64,000 nucleotides of DNA. It comes from Neobacillus bataviensis LMG 21833. Lineage in GTDB: Bacteria > Bacillota > Bacilli > Bacillales > Cytobacillaceae. Below the pieces are notes generated by a model. That model did no database searches. It was not told the DNA's origin and was given only the letters and a program-made list of their open reading frames with translations. The translations under genes were made by a program, and so were the position numbers. Location of the stretch: contig NZ_AJLS01000009.1 of NCBI RefSeq assembly GCF_000307875.1, forward strand, positions 62,001 through 126,000. Reading direction: 5' to 3'. Below, piece by piece: positions 9,339 through 16,852 of this stretch (position 1 is its first letter; each line of letters starts with the position of its first letter).

Positions 9339-10631
9339 ATGAGAAAAAAGGTAATGATGCTCACAATTGCGGCATCCATTGGAATGGGGACAGCTTTTGG
9401 TGGACTATCGATAAAAACAGAAGCAGCCTCCATCTCCAAACTAAAAGGTGATCAAAGTAAAATTCAAGAGAAACGCTCCGATGTAAAATCCGGGTTAAAT
9501 GAAGCGAACGAAAAGATTAATTCGATAAAAGACCAGCAGGCAGAAGTAAAAAGTGATATGAAACGGATTGATTTTGCAATCGGTGATACCACGACCAAAA
9601 TGAATGAGAAAACGGCTAAGATAGAAGAAACAAGAGCAGAGATTGCGAAGCTCCAGGAAGAAACGAAGATTATCATGGAGCGGATTGAAAAACGTAATGT
9701 GCTGTTGAAGGACCGTGCGCGCAGTTATCAGGAAACTGGCGGGATGGTCAATTACATTGATGTGTTAATGGGTTCATCGAGCTTTAGCGATTTCATTGAC
9801 CGGGCAAACGCTGTCGCAACGATCATGCAAGCGGATCAGGATATCTTAAAACAGCATGAGGCTGACAAGAAGCAGCTTGAGTTAAACAAGGCACAGGTCG
9901 AAAAAGACCTTGCGGGACTTGAAAAGATGCTCGCAGACTTAGAAAAAATGAAGCAGCAATTGGCTGCTCAAAAGGCGGAAAAAGATAAACTACTAGCGAA
10001 CTTAGTCAATCAAGAGCAAGAAGAACATGAACATGCAATGGATTTGCAAGAACAAGAGCAAATCCTTGCGGCACAAGAGAATGCAATTCAAATGTCAATT
10101 AAACTAGAACAAGATCGCCAGGCTAAGGCGGCGGCAGCGGCAGCTGCTGCTGCGGCGGCTGCTAAGGCTACTAAGGCTCAAGGTAATGCATCAACTAGCG
10201 GCGGAGGTGGAGGTGCTTCAGCTGCACCTCCGGTTTCTGGCGGAAGCTTCACAAGACCGACTTCAGGTGTTATTACCTCGGGGTTTGGCGGACGCGGCGG
10301 GGCATTCCACTATGGCGTTGATATCGCCAAAGCCGGCACGGTACCAATTGTTGCGGCAGCAGATGGAGTAGTATATGTCTCACATTACTCAAGTAGTTAT
10401 GGAAACGTAGTCTATATTTTGCATAATATTAATGGTCAAACCTATACAACCGTTTATGCCCATATGCAAACAAGAATGGTTGGAGAAGGTACAACAGTGA
10501 GCAAAGGACAGCAGATTGGCATTATGGGGAATACCGGTGATTCTCATGGCCAGCACTTACACTTTGAACTCTATCAAGGGCGATGGGCCTATCATTCAGC
10601 CATCAATCCAATGGGGATCGTACCACTATAA
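9339..10631 (+). CDS. EnvC-like M23 peptidoglycan hydrolase with coiled coil
   Basis: The product of about 430 residues has a signal peptide (residues ~1-28, ending near EAAS), a long coiled coil (~30-260), an alanine run and a glycine-rich linker (~265-300) and a C-terminal M23/LytM domain. The zinc-binding HxxxD (HYGVD, near 324) and HLHFE (near 406) motifs are intact, so the enzyme should be an active endopeptidase. Position directly after ftsEX and the coiled coil suggest that it is the hydrolase activated by FtsEX, as EnvC or CwlO/PcsB are elsewhere. The start at 9339 is preferred because it begins the signal peptide; ATG 9303 would add 12 residues in front of it. Confidence 0.9.
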   Translation: MRKKVMMLTIAASIGMGTAFGGLSIKTEAASISKLKGDQSKIQEKRSDVKSGLNEANEKINSIKDQQAEVKSDMKRIDFAIGDTTTKMNEKTAKIEETRAEIAKLQEETKIIMERIEKRNVLLKDRARSYQETGGMVNYIDVLMGSSSFSDFIDRANAVATIMQADQDILKQHEADKKQLELNKAQVEKDLAGLEKMLADLEKMKQQLAAQKAEKDKLLANLVNQEQEEHEHAMDLQEQEQILAAQENAIQMSIKLEQDRQAKAAAAAAAAAAAAKATKAQGNASTSGGGGGASAAPPVSGGSFTRPTSGVITSGFGGRGGAFHYGVDIAKAGTVPIVAAADGVVYVSHYSSSYGNVVYILHNINGQTYTTVYAHMQTRMVGEGTTVSKGQQIGIMGNTGDSHGQHLHFELYQGRWAYHSAINPMGIVPL

Positions 10632-10640
10632 AAAATGTTG

Positions 10641-10666
10641 GAGAAGCTGTTGCTTCTCTTTTTTTT
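10641..10666 (+). terminator. Intrinsic terminator after the M23 gene
   Basis: GAGAAGC, loop TGTT and GCTTCTC are followed by eight T. Confidence 0.9.
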
Positions 10667-10788
10667 GTGCATATGTTTCAATCATAACTCGTCCACTCCT
10701 CACATATAAGTTAATAAGCGGGCAGGAATTTGGGCCTTTTTAGAAAAAATTGAGCTGACAGGCATTTTTAAACTTGAGGAGGATTCGG

Positions 10789-12243
10789 ATGAATCGAAAA
10801 TGGATCGCCCTGTTGATGACGGGTTCGCTGCTTACTGGCGCGGGGGGCACCTATGCTGGAATGAAATTTCTTAATCGGACGGAAGCAGCCCCTAAACTTG
10901 AAGAGAAGGCCGCCCCCAAAGAACAAGCTATTAATTCCGAAGAAAATACAGAAGACCTTGACAAAGTGGCGCAGGCCTACGATATGATCCTAAGACGCTA
11001 TGTGGAAAAAGTGGATCAGGAGCAGCTGGTTGAAGGGGCGATTCAAGGGATGCTCTCCGTTCTAAAGGATCCATATTCCGTTTATATGGACAAGGAAACG
11101 GCCAGGCAATTCACGCAAACATTGGAATCGTCCTTTGAAGGCATCGGTGCCGAGGTCGGTATGGTTGATGGGAAAATTGTAATTGTCTCTCCTTTTAAAA
11201 ATTCTCCAGCTGAAAAAGCAGGCATCAAACCAAATGATCAAATTTTAAAAGTAGACGGGCATAGTGTGGAGGGTCTCGACCTCAATAAGGCAACCATTAA
11301 AATTCGTGGAAAAAAAGGCACGACCGTTAATTTAGAAATTGCCAGGAAGGGTTTAAAAGATCCTTTAACCATTGATGTAAAGCGGGATGAGATTCCACTT
11401 GAGACAGTTCATGCTTCCGTTAAAAAGCATGATGGCAAGAAGGTTGGCTATATTGAGATTACCTCTTTTTCACAAGATACAGCGGCAGATTTTAAAAAGG
11501 AATTAAAAGCGTTGGAAAACGATGATATCAAAGGCTTGATTCTTGATGTGCGCGGCAATCCCGGCGGATTTTTAGATAGTGTTGGTGATATTTTAAAAGA
11601 ATTTGTCCCGAAGGATAAGCCGTATGTGCAGATTGAAGGGCGTAACGGAAAAAAAGAACGGTACTTCTCTACCATTTCCGAGAAAAAGGATTATCCTGTC
11701 CTTGTGCTGGTCGACAAAGGCAGTGCTTCCGCCTCAGAAATATTAGCGGGATCCCTGAAAGAGGCGACCGGATATCAACTAGTGGGTGAAACCACGTTTG
11801 GCAAAGGAACGGTACAGCAGCCAATGCCAATGGGAGACGGCAGCAATATTAAGCTTACGTTGGCCAAGTGGCTAACTCCCGATGGGCATTGGATTCATAA
11901 AAAAGGAATCAAACCGGATGTAGCAATTAAACAGCCGGCAATCTTTGCCTCCCATCCGATTCAAGTCAAGAAGCCGCTCGTAGAGGATATGAACAATGAG
12001 CAGATTAAAAATGCCCAAGAAATTTTAGCTGGCTTAGGATTTGCGCCTGGACGGAAGGACGGATACTTTACTGCCCAAACTAAAATGGCCGTGAAGGGCT
12101 TCCAGCAGCAAAATAACCTGGAACCAACTGGAAAAATCGATGTCAAAACCGCTGCCAAGCTAGAGGAAGCCGTCGTCAAAGAAGTAAAAAAAGAGAAGAA
12201 CGATTTGCAGCTGCAAATGGCATTGAAATTGATCACGAAGTAA
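10789..12243 (+). CDS. ctpB: Carboxy-terminal processing protease CtpB (S41)
   Basis: The 484-residue protein has an N-terminal signal/anchor (~residues 5-25), a helical segment, a PDZ domain (~95-170), the S41 protease core and a C-terminal peptidoglycan-binding domain (~400-465). In the core, GSASASE places the catalytic serine at about Ser-314 and FGKGTVQ gives Lys-339 and Gln-343, the spacing expected for the Ser-Lys-Gln triad of CtpB. In B. subtilis CtpB cuts SpoIVFA during sporulation to activate sigma-K processing. ATG 10789 follows GAGGAGGATTCGG; the TTG at 10774 is inside that ribosome binding site. Confidence 0.94.
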   Translation: MNRKWIALLMTGSLLTGAGGTYAGMKFLNRTEAAPKLEEKAAPKEQAINSEENTEDLDKVAQAYDMILRRYVEKVDQEQLVEGAIQGMLSVLKDPYSVYMDKETARQFTQTLESSFEGIGAEVGMVDGKIVIVSPFKNSPAEKAGIKPNDQILKVDGHSVEGLDLNKATIKIRGKKGTTVNLEIARKGLKDPLTIDVKRDEIPLETVHASVKKHDGKKVGYIEITSFSQDTAADFKKELKALENDDIKGLILDVRGNPGGFLDSVGDILKEFVPKDKPYVQIEGRNGKKERYFSTISEKKDYPVLVLVDKGSASASEILAGSLKEATGYQLVGETTFGKGTVQQPMPMGDGSNIKLTLAKWLTPDGHWIHKKGIKPDVAIKQPAIFASHPIQVKKPLVEDMNNEQIKNAQEILAGLGFAPGRKDGYFTAQTKMAVKGFQQQNNLEPTGKIDVKTAAKLEEAVVKEVKKEKNDLQLQMALKLITK

Positions 12244-12251
12244 TCAAAAAG

Positions 12252-12275
12252 CAGAGGCTGCGGCCTCTGTTTTTA
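12252..12275 (+). terminator. Intrinsic terminator after ctpB
   Basis: CAGAGGC, loop TGCG and GCCTCTG are followed by TTTTTATTTT. Confidence 0.88.
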
Positions 12276-12298
12276 TTTTGATTTCAGCAAAATGGGGG

Positions 12299-12415
12299 GG
12301 GGCGGAAATATTGTCTAGTTTGGCGGAATTATTGGGAATTTCCGCGGAAATAGTTTTTAAGTTGGCGGAAATAAGCCAAGCTTTCGCGGAATTTCAACAA
12401 ATGTTGGCGGAATTC
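12299..12415. repeat. Tandem intergenic cassette, 6 units of TTGGCGGAA, period 21
   Basis: The core GCGGAA begins at 12302, 12323, 12344, 12365, 12386 and 12407, exactly 21 bases apart each time. The bases between cores differ from unit to unit. The same motif family is found at 41845-41935 and 52077-52145. The rest of the 328-base gap holds the ctpB terminator and the minJ promoter. Confidence 0.92.
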
Positions 12416-12485
12416 CCTCCTAACCACATCATCAAAACCCACATTGTTACGACATTTTAAATATTTCTAGAAACTAGCAATATGT

Positions 12486-12514
12486 TTTACAGTGTAAATT
12501 TGGTAAAATAATCT
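12486..12514 (+). promoter_or_regulatory. Possible promoter of minJ
   Basis: TTTACA and TAATCT are separated by 17 bases; an overlapping extended -10 (TGGTAAAAT) is an alternative. It lies about 60-85 bases before minJ. Confidence 0.5.
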
Positions 12515-12571
12515 TTAAGGACTTTTACATGATAGATTACTAGAAATATAAATAGAGGCAGGTGACAGGAA

Positions 12572-13765
12572 ATGGTGCAAATATGGCTTGTAGAGCTACT
12601 TAAAGGGACAGGCAAGTTATTTCTTCATCCTGTTTTATACTATCTTCTTTTCCTTTCAGCGCTTTTAGGTGTGTTGAGAGTGAAACGGGAACGGAAAAAT
12701 TTCCATGTGCGGGCGCATGATGCCTATTTTGAGCTGCGGCAGTTATTCCCACTGGGAATGATCATTGGGCTTATCCTTTCATTTGTGGTAGTTGCAGCAG
12801 GGATCACCGTACCATTTGCTGCTATCCTTCTTATAGCTGGATTTACGCTGTTGTGGTCACTAACGACCAATATACGGTTAGTGTCACCGGCCTACACGGT
12901 TGGGGCTGCCTTTTTCGCGGTTATTTTAATCGCTGAAAATAACTTGTCGATTCCGCTTTTTTCAAAGTCGTTCCAATCTATAAGTGATAAGGTGTATCCT
13001 TCGATTGTTGTGGTTATGGGCTTATTGATAATAGCAGAAGGTATCCTCATTTTTAAAAATGGTGCTAAAGGAACATCGCCTAAAATTACAAAAAGTAAAC
13101 GCGGCCAAAGTGTTGGTGCACATGAAGTAAAACGTTTTTGGATGATGCCGTTATTTTTACTGATCCCAGGGAATGCACTTCAGCTTCCATTTGAATGGTG
13201 GCCGGTCTTCCATTTAGGCGCAAACGAGTATTCTTTGATTCTTGTTCCCTTTGCGATAGGCTTTCAGCAGCAGGTCAAAGGAATGCTTCCGGCAAAAGCA
13301 ATCCATCTGCACGGTCGGAGGGTAATGACTCTTGGTGTGTTCATCGCACTCATTTCGATCGCAAGTTATTGGTACCCACTTGTTTCCATCGTGGCCGCTG
13401 CTTTGGCAGTTATTGGCCGTGAATTCTTAGCCTTATTGGCTTATATGAAGGATGAGAGCCTGCCGCCTTATTTTTCAAGAAAAAATCAAGGGGTCATGAT
13501 TATTGGCGTCATTCCTGAATCACCCGCAAGTAAAATGGGGCTTCAGGTGGGAGAATTGATTGCGAAAGCCAATGGTGTATTGGTACGTGACGAAAATACC
13601 TTCTACGAGGCACTGCAAAAAAACCGTGCCCACTGCAAGCTCGAGGTCTTCGATACCAAGGGCGAGATCCGCTTCGTCCAACGCGCCCTCTACGAAGGTG
13701 ACCACCACGAACTCGGCGTTCTCTTTGTCCAGGACGCGAGAAAATATGACGAAAAGGGTGCCTGA
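12572..13765 (+). CDS. minJ: Cell-division topology protein MinJ
   Basis: The 397-residue product, exactly the B. subtilis MinJ length, has six or more hydrophobic segments through residue ~290 and a C-terminal PDZ-like domain (GVIPESPASKMGLQVGELI, ~305-325). MinJ links DivIVA at the poles and septum to MinD and so restricts division to midcell. ATG 12572 follows GGCAGGTGACAGGAA. Position after ctpB is conserved. The last ~40 codons (13610-13740) use C in the third position far more than the rest of the gene. Confidence 0.92.
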   Translation: MVQIWLVELLKGTGKLFLHPVLYYLLFLSALLGVLRVKRERKNFHVRAHDAYFELRQLFPLGMIIGLILSFVVVAAGITVPFAAILLIAGFTLLWSLTTNIRLVSPAYTVGAAFFAVILIAENNLSIPLFSKSFQSISDKVYPSIVVVMGLLIIAEGILIFKNGAKGTSPKITKSKRGQSVGAHEVKRFWMMPLFLLIPGNALQLPFEWWPVFHLGANEYSLILVPFAIGFQQQVKGMLPAKAIHLHGRRVMTLGVFIALISIASYWYPLVSIVAAALAVIGREFLALLAYMKDESLPPYFSRKNQGVMIIGVIPESPASKMGLQVGELIAKANGVLVRDENTFYEALQKNRAHCKLEVFDTKGEIRFVQRALYEGDHHELGVLFVQDARKYDEKGA

Positions 13766-13800
13766 TGTAATTTTTCATTAACTGCCAAAATAGAGTCATA

Positions 13801-13880
13801 AATAACCGGAATGAATTTCATAATTCACTGGAATTGAGTCATATTTTAACGGAATATTCTCCATAATTTACCGGAATAAT
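13801..13880. repeat. Tandem intergenic cassette, 4 units around C/A-CGGAAT, period 21-22
   Basis: GGAAT begins at 13808, 13830, 13851 and 13873 (spacings 22, 21, 22), preceded by CC, CT, AC and CC. The layout is the same as in the TTGGCGGAA cassettes but the core differs. Confidence 0.75.
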
Positions 13881-13893
13881 AATTAAAGTTTAC

Positions 13894-13922
13894 AGCGAGA
13901 GATTGAATCTCTCGCTATTTTA
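13894..13922 (+). terminator. Hairpin terminator downstream of minJ
   Basis: AGCGAGAGAT, loop TGA and ATCTCTCGCT are followed by ATTTTATT. It lies 130 bases after minJ, behind the repeat cassette. Confidence 0.65.
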
Positions 13923-13964
13923 TTAGTGTAGAATATTATGTAAGTTAATCATTCTATAGATCAT

Positions 13965-14177
13965 CTACTACCAGTACCACCACCTTTTGAATGTGAAAGT
14001 TTATCCGGTTATATACAACGTGTTGCGTTAAGTAATGGTTATTATTATGCCAATTGGATTTAGTCTCTTGGTGATATAAATAAGAATCTTAAAACAAAAT
14101 TAGAAATTGAGAAAGATTTATATAAACTTGCTAATTTACTTGTGAAATACAATAAATTCACAAGCAGGGTAACGTAA
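13965..14177 (+). pseudogene. Decayed TniQ-like transposition protein fragment
   Basis: Read from 13965 this frame gives LLPVPPPFECESLSGYIQRV followed by ALSNGYYYANWI, a TAG stop at 14061, then about 37 more residues in frame to a TAA at 14175. The start resembles the N-terminus of TniQ-family proteins (a proline-rich lead, ExESLSGYxxRxAxxNGY), which act in Tn7-like and related transposons. There is no start codon or ribosome binding site and most of the protein is missing, so it is a relic. No transposon ends or partner genes are visible nearby. The remaining 170 bases to the next gene show nothing I can name. Confidence 0.55.
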
Positions 14178-14347
14178 AGACCCATCATCCCCCCTTTTTC
14201 AACTGAAATTTGGAAAACACCATGTAAAAAGGTAAAATAAATGACAATCATATTTCACAAGGATTTCACATTTGTGTTTTATACTCCATTCATGTACGAG
14301 GTTACTCCACAAAGGAGTGAAAATCAAAATTGATAAGGGTGGAAACG

Positions 14348-15130
14348 ATGAAACATAAATCATTACTGATGCTATTTGTAGTATCTATCATGGTGATTGC
14401 CGCGGGATGCGGAACCAGTAAGGAAAAAGACACTAGCAGCCAAAATCAACAGCCACCGGAAATGATTGACGTTGGATTAAAAATCAATCCGGAAAATCCA
14501 CAGCCAAATAAAGAGGTAACATTTAGTGCAACGGTAACCCAAGGCAAAGAGAAAGTGGACAATGCTGATGAAGTAACGTTTGAGATTTGGAAGGACGGAC
14601 AGGAAGAACACGATAAGATTCAAGGGGAGCATAAAGGTGATGGCGTCTACTCCATTACAAAAAGCTTTCCGGAAGCAGGAAAGTATTTTGTGATTTCGCA
14701 CGTAACAGCTCGAGATATGCACAATATGCCGCAAAAGGAATTTACCGTCGGGGATGCAAATGCTGCCGATGACCAAGCCGAGAACACCGAACATCATGAA
14801 GAAGGCCATAATTCCGATCACCACGATCACCATGACGCGGCGGGCGTATCCATGCATTTTATGGCTGCCAAAGATTTAATAGCTAATGCAAAAACAACCT
14901 TAACCTTACATCTGCAAAAGGATAATTCTGCTTTAACTAGTGCAAGAGTAAGATTTGAAGTTTGGAAGGACAATGAGGAAAAACATGAATTTATCGAAAC
15001 GAAGGAAAATAAGTCAGGAGAATATACAGCAGAGACTACTTTCCCAACCACTGGAGAATACACGGTCAAAGTCCATGTAGAAAAGGGCGAGATTCATACA
15101 CATGAGGAAAACACTATAACTGTCCACTAA
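14348..15130 (+). CDS. Lipoprotein with two YtkA/FixH-like domains and His-rich linker
   Basis: The 260-residue product begins with a lipoprotein signal ending in IAAGC. Two similar beta-sandwich domains of the YtkA-like type follow (residues ~40-130 and ~168-258); both contain the pattern VxFEVWKD/VTFEIWKDGxEEH and end in G(E/K)Yxv. Between them lies a histidine- and acid-rich linker (HHEEGHNSDHHDHHD, ~148-163) likely to bind metal. The family is often near copper or oxidase-assembly genes, but the function here is inferred only. ATG 14348 follows AAGGGTGG. It heads a likely operon with the propeller lipoprotein and a two-component system. Confidence 0.82.
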   Translation: MKHKSLLMLFVVSIMVIAAGCGTSKEKDTSSQNQQPPEMIDVGLKINPENPQPNKEVTFSATVTQGKEKVDNADEVTFEIWKDGQEEHDKIQGEHKGDGVYSITKSFPEAGKYFVISHVTARDMHNMPQKEFTVGDANAADDQAENTEHHEEGHNSDHHDHHDAAGVSMHFMAAKDLIANAKTTLTLHLQKDNSALTSARVRFEVWKDNEEKHEFIETKENKSGEYTAETTFPTTGEYTVKVHVEKGEIHTHEENTITVH

Positions 15131-15213
15131 ACGTTTACGCCTGATTTCAACATCAGGCGTATTTCCCATTAATGAAAAAGCACTGATTTTTTCAACAATG
15201 AGAGGGGGATTAG

Positions 15214-16185
15214 ATGAAAAAAGTCGGTCCATTTTTACTTATCTTATTTCTTTTAGCAGGCTGTCAAACAGAGAAACTTTCAGTCCCTCAATCAATGAAA
15301 GACATCCTTGTTATTTCTAATTTGAAAAAGCAGGAGATTTCCTTTGTTGATCTACAAACAGGCAAATTAACCGCAAACGACTTAAACTTTCGTATTACTT
15401 CAATGGAAAAAATCAATCCTAATACGATTATTCTGGCGGGGGAAAACGAAGATTCACTTTATCGACTGCAATTAAAGGAGGGGTCGCTTACTAAATCAGT
15501 ACAGACCGGTAAAGGTGTTAATGAGATGTTATACCGGCCGAAGGACCACCTGCTCTATTTTTCAAATGGTTTGAAAAATACGGTTGGATTCTATGACGTT
15601 CAAAAGGGCAAAGTTACAGATGAAGTAAAAACAGGTAAATTTCCGAATTCGATGGCACTTAACGAAAATAAGAATTTATTATATGTTGTAAACGTAAAAG
15701 GTGCATCAATCTCTGTCATCGATATTAACACAAAGAAAGAACTTGCTCATTTTCCTATCGTTGAGCGGCCAGAGGGGATCTTTTTTGATGGCAAATATGT
15801 TTGGGTTGGCGGCCACGGGCCATACGGGTCTTTGAACGATAATATTTATGTGTACGATCCGGAAACGGGAAAAGAAGTAGATCGGGTCAAAGTTGGGGTA
15901 ATGCCGGTTGGATTTTACGGGGACGCGTCAAATTCATATGTGTATGCGATTTGCCACGGCTCCAGCAGCGTATATAAAATAGATATTAAGAACAGGTCCA
16001 CCAGCAAGCCGCTGAAGGTTGGCGCCAATCCGAATGATATTATTGGTGACAAGCACAGGATTTATGTTACAAGTTTGGATGGTGACTCGCTTTCCATTAT
16101 TGACCGCACGGCTTTTATTAAAAGTAAGCAAATCCTGATAAAAAACGGACCACATATGATGGTTCTAGGTGATGAAAATGAGTAA
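15214..16185 (+). CDS. YncE-like beta-propeller lipoprotein
   Basis: The 323-residue product has a lipoprotein signal (LLAGC, Cys-17) followed by repeated propeller blades of the YVTN/YncE type, seen in phrases such as LYVVNVKGASISVIDINTKK and VYAICHGSSSVYKIDI. YncE-like proteins are binding scaffolds outside the membrane; no ligand can be read from the sequence. GAGAGGGGG precedes ATG 15214. The stop codon overlaps the start of the response regulator (ATGAGTAA), so it is translationally coupled to the signalling genes, which suggests that it is a sensory accessory. Confidence 0.82.
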   Translation: MKKVGPFLLILFLLAGCQTEKLSVPQSMKDILVISNLKKQEISFVDLQTGKLTANDLNFRITSMEKINPNTIILAGENEDSLYRLQLKEGSLTKSVQTGKGVNEMLYRPKDHLLYFSNGLKNTVGFYDVQKGKVTDEVKTGKFPNSMALNENKNLLYVVNVKGASISVIDINTKKELAHFPIVERPEGIFFDGKYVWVGGHGPYGSLNDNIYVYDPETGKEVDRVKVGVMPVGFYGDASNSYVYAICHGSSSVYKIDIKNRSTSKPLKVGANPNDIIGDKHRIYVTSLDGDSLSIIDRTAFIKSKQILIKNGPHMMVLGDENE

Positions 16186-16852
16186 ATATAAAGTTTTAAT
16201 AGCTGATGATGAAGAGCAGATGCTGATGCTGGTTGGGTCCTATTTGGAAAAAGAAGGCTACGAGACGGTTACTGCTGTGGATGGGATAGAAGTGTTGGCA
16301 CAGTGGGAACAAGGGGCGTTTGATTTGGTAATTTTGGACATCATGATGCCGAAAATGGACGGCTTTACGGTGTGTGAAAAAATTCGCGAGGTCTCAAAGG
16401 TCCCGATTATCATGCTGACGGCAAAGAGCGCGGAGCTGGATCGGATTCATGGTTTAAAAATCGGTGCCGATGATTACATAGTGAAACCGTTCAGCCCAAA
16501 AGAATTAGTCGCCCGCGTAGAGGCATTGCTAAGAAGGTCTAATGATTTTAAACCAGGGCAGAACGTACTGGAACTAGGGGATCTGTCAATTGATTTGGAA
16601 GGACATACCGCCAAAGTCCAAGGAAAAAGAATAAATTTGACGCGTAAAGAATTTAGTTTACTGGAGTTTTTTTTCAATCATAATGGACAAGTTTTTTCCC
16701 GGGAGCAGTTGCTCGACCATGTGTGGGGACTGGAGAGTACAGGAACATTACGAACCGTTGATACTCATATTAAAACATTAAGAATTAAGCTTGGTTCAGC
16801 AGGTCATTTGATTAAAACGGTGTGGGGAGTGGGGTACAAATTCAAAGACTAA
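16178..16852 (+). CDS. OmpR/PhoB-type response regulator
   Basis: The 224-residue product has a receiver domain (acidic DDEE near residues 10-13, phospho-acceptor Asp in LDIMMPKMDG near 53, conserved Lys in VKPFSP near 102) and a C-terminal winged-helix DNA-binding domain (~130-222, ending in TVWGVGYKF). It should be phosphorylated by the kinase encoded next. ATG 16178 follows AGGTGA; the GTG at 16169 is inside that site. The target genes are unknown; the two lipoprotein genes in front are likely members of its regulon. Confidence 0.93.
   Translation: MSKYKVLIADDEEQMLMLVGSYLEKEGYETVTAVDGIEVLAQWEQGAFDLVILDIMMPKMDGFTVCEKIREVSKVPIIMLTAKSAELDRIHGLKIGADDYIVKPFSPKELVARVEALLRRSNDFKPGQNVLELGDLSIDLEGHTAKVQGKRINLTRKEFSLLEFFFNHNGQVFSREQLLDHVWGLESTGTLRTVDTHIKTLRIKLGSAGHLIKTVWGVGYKFKD

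Noticed and set aside
12299..12415. The regular repeats as a CRISPR array.
   Set aside because: Units are only 17-22 bases in total with a 6-9-base core; there is no room for spacers, and no cas genes are present.
12278..12460. A 60-codon frame through the first TTGGCGGAA array that reads like a heptad repeat (LAExxxx).
   Set aside because: The heptads are a by-product of the 21-base period. The frame starts inside a terminator, has no ribosome binding site, and the related array after uvrA has a 22-base step that breaks the frame.
13509..13799. Arg/Gly-rich minus-strand frames under the end of minJ.
   Set aside because: They are shadows of the C-rich codon stretch of minJ.
14060..14251. 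A 63-codon minus-strand frame opposite the TniQ relic.
   Set aside because: No ribosome binding site, no family pattern; the plus strand has the recognisable protein.
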